A stretch of 64,000 nucleotides of DNA, taken from NCBI GenBank assembly GCA_037043455.1, contig JAWPHD010000090.1, forward strand, positions 496,001 to 560,000, written 5' to 3'. The translations under genes and the position numbers were made by a program. Source of the stretch: Cyrtodaria siliqua (lineage: Eukaryota > Mollusca > Bivalvia > Adapedonta > Hiatellidae). This document shows positions 46,201-55,200 of this stretch, one piece after another. Under the pieces are notes generated by a model. The model searched no databases, had not been told where the DNA came from, and saw only the letters and a program-made list of their open reading frames with translations. Position 1 is the first letter of the stretch. Each line of letters begins with the position of its first letter.

Positions 46201-49200
46201 TAGAAGACCATAAGCTTATAGCAAATGCAAAATATTAAACCTCTGGCTCTTGCAGTTTCAGAGAAGAAGATTTTTTAAGTTTTTCCCTATACATGTCTAT
46301 GTAAAACATGTGACCCTTGAGGCGGGGTCAAATGTGACCGGAGGGTCACAAATTGAACAAACTTGGTAAAGGACCATAAGCTTATAGCAAATGCAAGATA
46401 TTAAACCTTAAGCTGTTGCAGTTCCAGAGAAGAAGATTTTTTTCAGTTTTTCCCTATACAAGCATTTATGTAAAACTGTGACCCCGGGGCGGGGCAAGAT
46501 GTGACACCAGGGTCACCATTTGAACAAACTTGGTAAAGGACCATAAGCTTATAATAAATGTTTAATATCAAACATCTGGCTCTTGTAGTTTCCGAGAAGA
46601 AGATTTTTAAAAAAAAAGATCCTTTCTAAGTCTATGTAAAACTGTGACCCTTGGGGCGGGGACAAATTTGACCCCAGGGTCAGCATTTGAACAAACTTAG
46701 TAGAGGACCATAAGCTGATGCTACATGTAATACATGAGAGCTCTGTGCCATGTGGTTCCAGAGAAGAAGATTTTTTTTCATTTTTGCCTATACAAGCCTA
46801 TGTAAAACTGTGACCCCCGGGGTGGGGCCAAATGTGACCCCTGGGTCACCATTTGAACAAACTTGGTAGAGGACCACAAGCTTATAGCAAATGCAAAATA
46901 TTAAACCTCTGGCTTTTGCAGTTTCAGAGAAGAAGATTTTTTAAGTTTTTCCCTATACATGTCTATGTAAAACATGTGACCCTTGGGGCGGGGCCAAATG
47001 TGACCCGAGGGTCACCATTTGAACAGGTCACCATTTGAACAAACTTGGTAAAGGACCATAAGCTTATAGTAAATGCAAAATATCAAACCTCCGGCTGTTG
47101 TAGTTTCCGAGAAGAAGATTTTTTTTTTAAAAATCCTATATAAGTCTATGTAAAATTGTGACCCCCGGGGCGGGGACAAATTTGACCCCAGGGTCACCAT
47201 TTGAACAAACTTAGCAGAGGACCATAAGCTGATGCTACATGTAATACATGAGAGCTCTGTGCCTTGTGGTTTCAGAGAAGAAGATTTTTTAAAGTTTTTT
47301 CCTATATGTCTATATGAAAAACATGCAAAACCTCAATATACAAACTTTGGACCCCCGGGGCACGGCCATTTTTGACCCCGGGGACTTTATTTGAACAAAC
47401 TTGATAGTCTAGGCATTGGCGATCATTTTAAAAGAAAAACTGTTGAAATCTGTCCAGAGGTTCTGGAGAAGAAGATTTTTTAAGGTTTCGACCATATATG
47501 GTAATGGCAGCCATCTTGGATGTAGCGCTGACCTAATTTTAACAAATCTAAAAAGCATTCATCTAAGGATCATCCATGTGAAGTTTGGTCAAAATTAGCC
47601 AAGCGGTTTCTGAGGAGAAGTCGTTTGAAGAAAAGTTAACGGACGGACGACGGACGTCGGACGACGAACGACGGACGGACGACGGAAGACGGACAACACA
47701 CCATCCCATAAGCTCTGCTGGCCCTTGGCCAGTAGAGCTAAAAATCTCATCTGAGACCACAAGGTGTAGAGCTCTCATATATTGCATGTAGCATAAGATT
47801 ACGGTCCTTTACCAATTTTACTCAAATGGTGACCCTGGGGTAAAATCTGGCACCTCTGGGGGTCATAGATTTATACGAGTTATATAGGAACATTTTCTAA
47901 AAATCTTCTTCTCTGAAACTACATGAGCTAGAGGCTTAATATTTATTTCTGCAAGGCATTTTAACCCTTTTGCCACCAAATCTCAAATGTCGTCTGCTTA
48001 AATTTCAATTCAAACCTTCCGGTGCTATTTTCTATGTATTTCCAATGTATTATTGTTATGGAAAATATTCTTACTGAGTGGCGAACAGTGTAAACCCTGA
48101 TCAGCCTGCACATTATGTAAAGGTTGAGTTTGTTACATTGGTCGTAAAATCGATATTTTGACTGTGGCAGCGAAAAATATGGTTAAAGTCTTCAATATAT
48201 GTAGGATGGTGAACATAAAACATAGTTCACATCTGTCAATCACGCTTATATCCACCCGAGGTTTGAGCCAATTGAATGTACAGCAGGTATTAACACCTGT
48301 ACCAAAAGCACATGTTGTCCCACAGACAGTTCTTAAATACAATAGCCAGTGTTTGTGCGAATTTGTTGACCCAGAAGGGCCCATAAAGGGCAGAGCTAGG
48401 AAATGAATGTCAGAACTATTATTTAATGCTTAGTAAAATGTGCATTACTTAAAAGAAACTAACTCGCCAAGTAACGGCAAAATTATACTACAAAACTGTT
48501 TATCAAAACTCTATCCAGGTGTTCAGGTCATATAATAATGTATATGTGCCAATTAAAAGTATACGTTTATTCACAGGTTTTTAAAATGCTCATGACTGAA
48601 TACTGGTAAAACGAATTACGAGTTGGAAACTCTTAATTCGACGCTCCCGTTTTGCGGTTTGGCCTGGCTGGTTAAAATCGTTTATATTGTGTCTATAGTT
48701 TGGATTCTCAAAATATGTGAGTTATATACTTATCTCGTCGTCAGTAGGTTTAGAATTTGAGAGCACCCCTTTACACTTACATTTTTATCACTCCCAAATA
48801 CATAACAGAAATGTTGATTTGTGTCTGACGCCTTGGCGATGAAGGTGAACATTCGCTTGTCTGATTTGTCATCTGCACAGTACGATATTCTGTGCAAAGG
48901 ATACTGGTACTTTACTATCTGAAAGACAAACATTACGATTTATGTTTTTTGACAAGAAACGTGAAATTTTCTCGAAAACTGGATTTTAAACAAATGTCCT
49001 GTCCTACTAAGTGTGACCTTCAGCTCAAGGTCAAGGAAATATTGGTACTGTAGACTAGCTAATGGTCATATGTAACAACTGTGCAGAGATCAAATCAATC
49101 AGCTGAATAGTTTTCAAGTTTTGATGTATTGGAGAAACTCGGAAAAACTTCTTTAACCAAAAGATGACCTTTTAAATAAAGTTTGACCCTGCCTGAAGGT

Positions 49201-52200
49201 TAAGGTCATGGAAACGTTGGATAACTAATGATCATAAGTAACAGCTGTACTATTCTAAAGACAAACAAGTAAAGATTTATTTTTTATGAAACTAAAATGT
49301 TTGGACCAATTGAACTGAACTGCACTGTTGTTCAACAGTTTATTAACACACACTGCTTAGGTTATCCGAGCCGCCCCAGGGAGAGGGGGCAAGGATACAT
49401 AGGTATCCAGGAATTCTGCCCTACTCTAACCATCAAATTAAACAGAGTGGTGTCGAAAAACTCCTTTATAAACTATAATGTTAACAATGCAGCTGGACCA
49501 GGCAATCTCAGTGCACGTGTCCTTAAGGAGCACAGAGATATCCCTCATCCTTACAATCATCTTTATAATACATCATTGCGTTGTTTCATTTGACTTTATG
49601 TCTGGCTAATGTTGCCCTTTGTTCAAAAAAAAAGGAGAAATATGGTCCTTGTATTGAATTTCTTTAAATGGTTTTTGAGATGCGAACTTAACGAAAAGGG
49701 TTAACTGAAGCTGCATGACAACAGGACGAGCAGAATAGCTTGCTTTTTCTTCGAAAAGTAAAGCTAAAACCATGCAAAATCTCACTAATTTCATTTTAAA
49801 ATCTCAAGTTTTCTACACTGCCATTACCTTAGTTTTTGGTTCCTGTACAGTGACTCCATCAATAGATATGGACAATTCAACCTTTGGCGTCTTCTGACCC
49901 TCCGTCTTACGCAAACTTTTGGTGAACTGAAGAAAGTAAAGGAATATAATTAAGCAATTGCAATTGGACATAACAATCATTTTAAGGAGGTAAAGAGAGA
50001 CCATTTAACTATGAAGTTGGGCATAACAATCATATTAAGCAGGTAAAGGGAGACCATTTAACTATGAAGTTGGGCATAACAATCATATTAAGCAGCTAAA
50101 GGGAGACCATTCAACTATGAAGTTGGGCATAACAATCATATTAAGCAGGTAAAGGGAGACCATTCAACTATGAAGTTGGGCATAACACTCATATGAAGCA
50201 GCTAAAGGGAGACCATTTAACTATGAAGTTGGGCATAACAATCATATTAAGCAGGTAAAGGGAGACCATTCAACTATGAAGTTGGACATAACAATCATAT
50301 TAAGCAGCTAAAGGGAGACCATTCAACTATGAAGTTGGGCATAACAATCATATTAAGCAGGTAAAGGGAGACCATTCAACTATGAAGCTGGGCATAACAA
50401 TCATATAAAGCAGCTAAAGGGAGACCATTTAACTATGAAGTTGGGCATAACAATCATATTAAGCAGGTAAACGGAGACTATTCAACTATGAAGTTGGGCA
50501 TAACAATCATATGAAGAAGCTAAAGGGAGACCATTTAACTATGAAGTTGGGCATAACAATCATATTAAGCAGCTAAAGGGAGACCATTTAACTATGAAGT
50601 TGGGCATAACAATCATATTAAGCAGCTAAAGGGAGACCATTTAACTATGAAGTTGGACATAACAATCATATGAAGAAGCTAAAGGGAGACCATTTAACTA
50701 TGAAGTTGGGCATAACAATCATATTAAGCAGCTAAAGGGAGACCATTTAACTATGAAGTTGGGCATAACAATCATATTAAGCAGCTAAAGGGAGACCATT
50801 TAACTATGAAGTTGGGCATAACAATCATATTAAGAAGTTGGTCATAACAATCATAATAAGCAGGTAAAGGGAGACCATTCAACTATGAAGCTGGGCATAA
50901 CAATCATATGAAGCAGCAGGGAGATCATTTAACTATGAAGTTGGGCATAACAATCATATTAAGCAGGTAAAGGGAGACCATTCAACTATGAAGCTGGGCA
51001 TAACAATCATATGAAGCAGCAGGGAGACCATTTAACTATGAAGTTGGGCATAACAATCATATTAAGCAGGTAAAGGGAGACCATTCAACTATTAAGTTGG
51101 GCATAACAATCATATTAAGCAGGTAAAGGGAGACCATTCAACTATGAAGTTGGGCATAACACTCATATGAAGCAGCTAAAGGGAGACCATTTAACTATGA
51201 AGTTGGGCATAACAATCATATTAAGCAGGTAAAGGGAGACCATTCAACTATGAAGCTGGGCATAACAATCATATGAAGCAGCTAAAGGGGGATAATTTAA
51301 CTATGAAGTTGGGCATAACAATCATATTAAGCAGGTAAAGAAGACCATTCAACTATGAAGTTGGGCATAACAATCATATGAAGAAGCTAAAGGGAGACCA
51401 TTTAACTATGAAGTTGGGCATAACAATCATATTAAGCAGGTAAAGGGAGACCATTCAACTATGAAGTTGGGCATAACAATCATATTAAGCAGGTAAAGGG
51501 AGACCATTTAACTATGAAGTTGGCCATGACAATCATATTAAGCAGGTAAAGGGAAACCATTTTACTATGAAGTTGTGCACAGCAATCATATTAAGCAGGT
51601 AAAGGGAGACCATTTAACTATGAAGTTGGCCATAACAATCATGTTAAGCAGCTAAAGGGAGACCATTTAACTATGAAGTTGGCCATAACAATCATATTAA
51701 GCAGGTAAAGGGAGACCATTTAACTATGAAGTGGGCCATAACAATCATATTAAGCAGGTAAAGGGAGACCATTTAACTATGAAGTTGGGCATAGCAATCA
51801 TATAATGCAGCTAAAGGGAGACCATTTAACTATGAAGTTGGGTATAGGAATCATAGTAAGCAGCTAAAGGGAGACCATTTAACTATGAAGTTGGCCATAA
51901 CAATCATATTAAGCAGCGAAAGGGAGACCATTTAACTATGAACTTGGACATAACAATCATATTAACTATGAAGTTGGGCATAACAATCATATTATGCAGC
52001 TAAAGGGAGACCATTTAACTATGAAGTTGGGCATAGCAATCATATTAAGCAGCTAAAGGGAGACCATTTAACTATGTAGTTGGCCATAACAATCATATTA
52101 AGCAGCTAAAGGGAGACCATTTAACTATGAACTTGGACATAACAATCATATTAAGCAGCTAAAGGGAGACCATTTAACTATGAAGTGGGCCATAACAATC

Positions 52201-55200
52201 ATATAAAGCAGGTAATGGTAGTCCATTTAACTATGAAGTTGGACATAGCAATCATATTAAGTAGCTAAAGGGAGACCATGCAACTATGAAGTTGGGCATA
52301 GCAATCATATTAAGCAGCTAAAGGGAGATCATTTAACTATGAAGCTGGGCACAACAATCACATTAAGCAGCTCAAGGGAGACCATTTAACTATGAAGACG
52401 GGCAAAACAATCATATTAAGCAGCAAAAGGGAGACCATTTAAGTATGAAGTCGGCCATAACAATCATATTAACAGCTAAAGGGAGACCATTTAACTATGA
52501 AGCTGGGCATAACAATCATATTAAGCAGGTAAAGGGAGACCATTTAACTATAAAGCTGGCCATAACAGTCATATTAACTATGAAGTTGGCCATAACAATC
52601 ATATTAAGCAGCTAAAGGGAGACCATTTAACTATGAAGACGGGCATAACAATCATATCAAGCAGGAAAAGGGAGACCATTTAATTATGAAGTTGGGCATA
52701 ACAATCATATTAAGCAGCTAAAGGGAGACCATTTAACTATGAAGTTGGCCATAACAAACATATTAAGCAGCTAAAGGGAGACCATTTATCTATGAAGCTG
52801 GGCATAGCAATCATATTAAGCAGCTAAAGGGAGACCATTTAACTATGAACTTGGCCATAACAATCATATTAAGCAGCTAAAGGGAGACCATTTAACTATG
52901 AAGTTGGCCATAACAATCATATTAAGCAGTTAAAGGGAGACCATTTAACTATGAAGTTGGGCATAACAATGTATTAAGCAGGTAAAAGGGGACCATTTAA
53001 CTATAAGTTGGACATAACAATCATATTAAGCAGCTAAAGGGAGACCATTCAACTATGAAGTTGGGCATAACAATCATATTAAGCAGCTAAAGGGAGACCA
53101 TTTAACTATAAGTTGGACATAACAATCATATTAAGCAGCTAAAGGGAGACCATTTAACTATGAAGTTGGGCATAACAATGTATTAAGCAGGTAAAAGGGG
53201 ACCATTTAACTATAAGTTGGACATAACAATCATATTAAGCAGCTAAAGGGAGACCATTTAACTATGAAGTTGGACATAACAATCATATTAAGCAGCTAAA
53301 GGGAGACCATTTAACTATGAAGTTTGACATAACAATCATATTAAGCAGCTAAAGGGAGACCATTTAACTATGGTTGGGCATAACAATGTATTAAGCAGGT
53401 AAAGGGAGACCATTAAACTATGAAGTTGGGCATAACAATCATATTAAGCAGGTAAAGGGGGACCATTTAACTATAAAGTTGGACATAACAATCATATTAA
53501 GCAGGTTAAGGGAGACCATTTAACTATGAAGCTGGGCATAACAATCATATTAAGCAGGTAAAGGGAGACTATTAAACTATGAAGTTGGGCATAACAATCA
53601 TATTAAGCAGGTAAAGGGGGTCCATTTAACTATGAAGTTGGACATAACAATCATATTAAGCAGGTAAAGGGAGACCATTTAACTATGAAGTTGGGCATAA
53701 CAATCATATTAAGCAGGTAAAGGGAGACCATTTAACTATGAAGTTGGGCATAACAATGTATTAAGCAGGTAAAGGGGGACCATTTAACTATGAAGTTGGA
53801 CATAACAATCATATTAAGCAGCTAAAGGGAGACCATTTAACTATGAAGTTGGATATAACAATCATATTAAGCAGGTAAAGGGAGACCATTTAACTATGAA
53901 GTTGGCCATTACAATGTATTAAGCAGGTAATGTAAGATTTTTTAATTTAACTATGCAGTTGGGAATAACAAACATATAAAGCAGGCAAAGGGAGACAATT
54001 AATCTATTGTAGTTGAGCATACCAATTATATTAAGCAGGTAAAGGGAGAAAATTTAACTAGTGTAGTTGTGTATAAAAAACTGAAGTATAAACAAGAGGT
54101 CAATGACCTTGAAGCTCTACTGATTGATTTTGATTTCAGGAAGTAGTGACTACAAACTTGATTTTTGAAAATCTATTTTTAGCCGTGGCGGCCATCTTGA
54201 ATTTCCAGCCGACCTGAAATTTTGCCAGGATCAATTAGACATCAAGAGCAACTTTATGTGAAGTTTCATGAAAATCCGTAAAGTACTTTCAGAGAAGTAG
54301 TCGCTACAAGTTTTCATTATATAACTCTATGTAAACAAAGATGGCCACTGGCAGCCATGTTTAACGGCAAATCAAAATAATGTTCAACTCGGATAACCAT
54401 CATGTCATGCTGATCATTTTAGAAAAAGTCCCATATCAATATCTCTTAAAGTTTTCAAGAAGTCGTCGCTACAACCTTATTTTTTTTTAATCTATTTTTA
54501 GCCGTGGCGGCCATCTTGATTTTCCGGCCGACCTGAAATTTTGCTAGGATCAATAAGACATCAAGAGCAACATTCCTGTGAAGTTTTATGAAAATCCGTA
54601 AAGTAGTTTCAGAGGAGTAGTCGCTACAAGTTTTCATTATATAACTCTATGTAAACAAAGATGGCCACTGGCAGCCATGTTTAATGTCGAATCAAAATAA
54701 TGTTCAACTCAGATAACCATCATGGCATGCTGATCATTTTAGAAAAAGTCCCATATCAATATCACTTATAGTTTTCAAGAAGTAGTCGCTACAAACTTAT
54801 TTTTTAAAAATCTATTTTTAGCCGTGGCGGCCATCTTGAATTTTCGGCAGACCTGAAATTTTGCTAGGATCAATTAGACATCAAGAGCAACATTCGTGTG
54901 AAGTTTCATGAAAATCCGTCAAGCAGTTTCAGAGGAGTAGTCGCTACAAGTTTTCATTATATAACTCTATGTAAACAAAGATGGCCACTGGCAGCCATGT
55001 TTAACGTCGAATCAAAACGATTTTCGACAAGGACCAACATCATGTCTTTAGAAAAAGTCCCATATCAATATCACTTATAGTTTTCAAGAAGTAGTCGCTA
55101 CAGACTTGTATTTTGAAAATCTATTTTTAGCCATGGCGGCCATCTTGAATTTCCGCCGACCTGAAATTTTGCTAGGATCAATAAGACATCAAGAGCAACA

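Noticed and set aside
49935..54060. CRISPR array or centromeric satellite
   Set aside because: Units are contiguous 53-bp repeats without unique spacers, in an intron of an animal gene; a minisatellite explains it.
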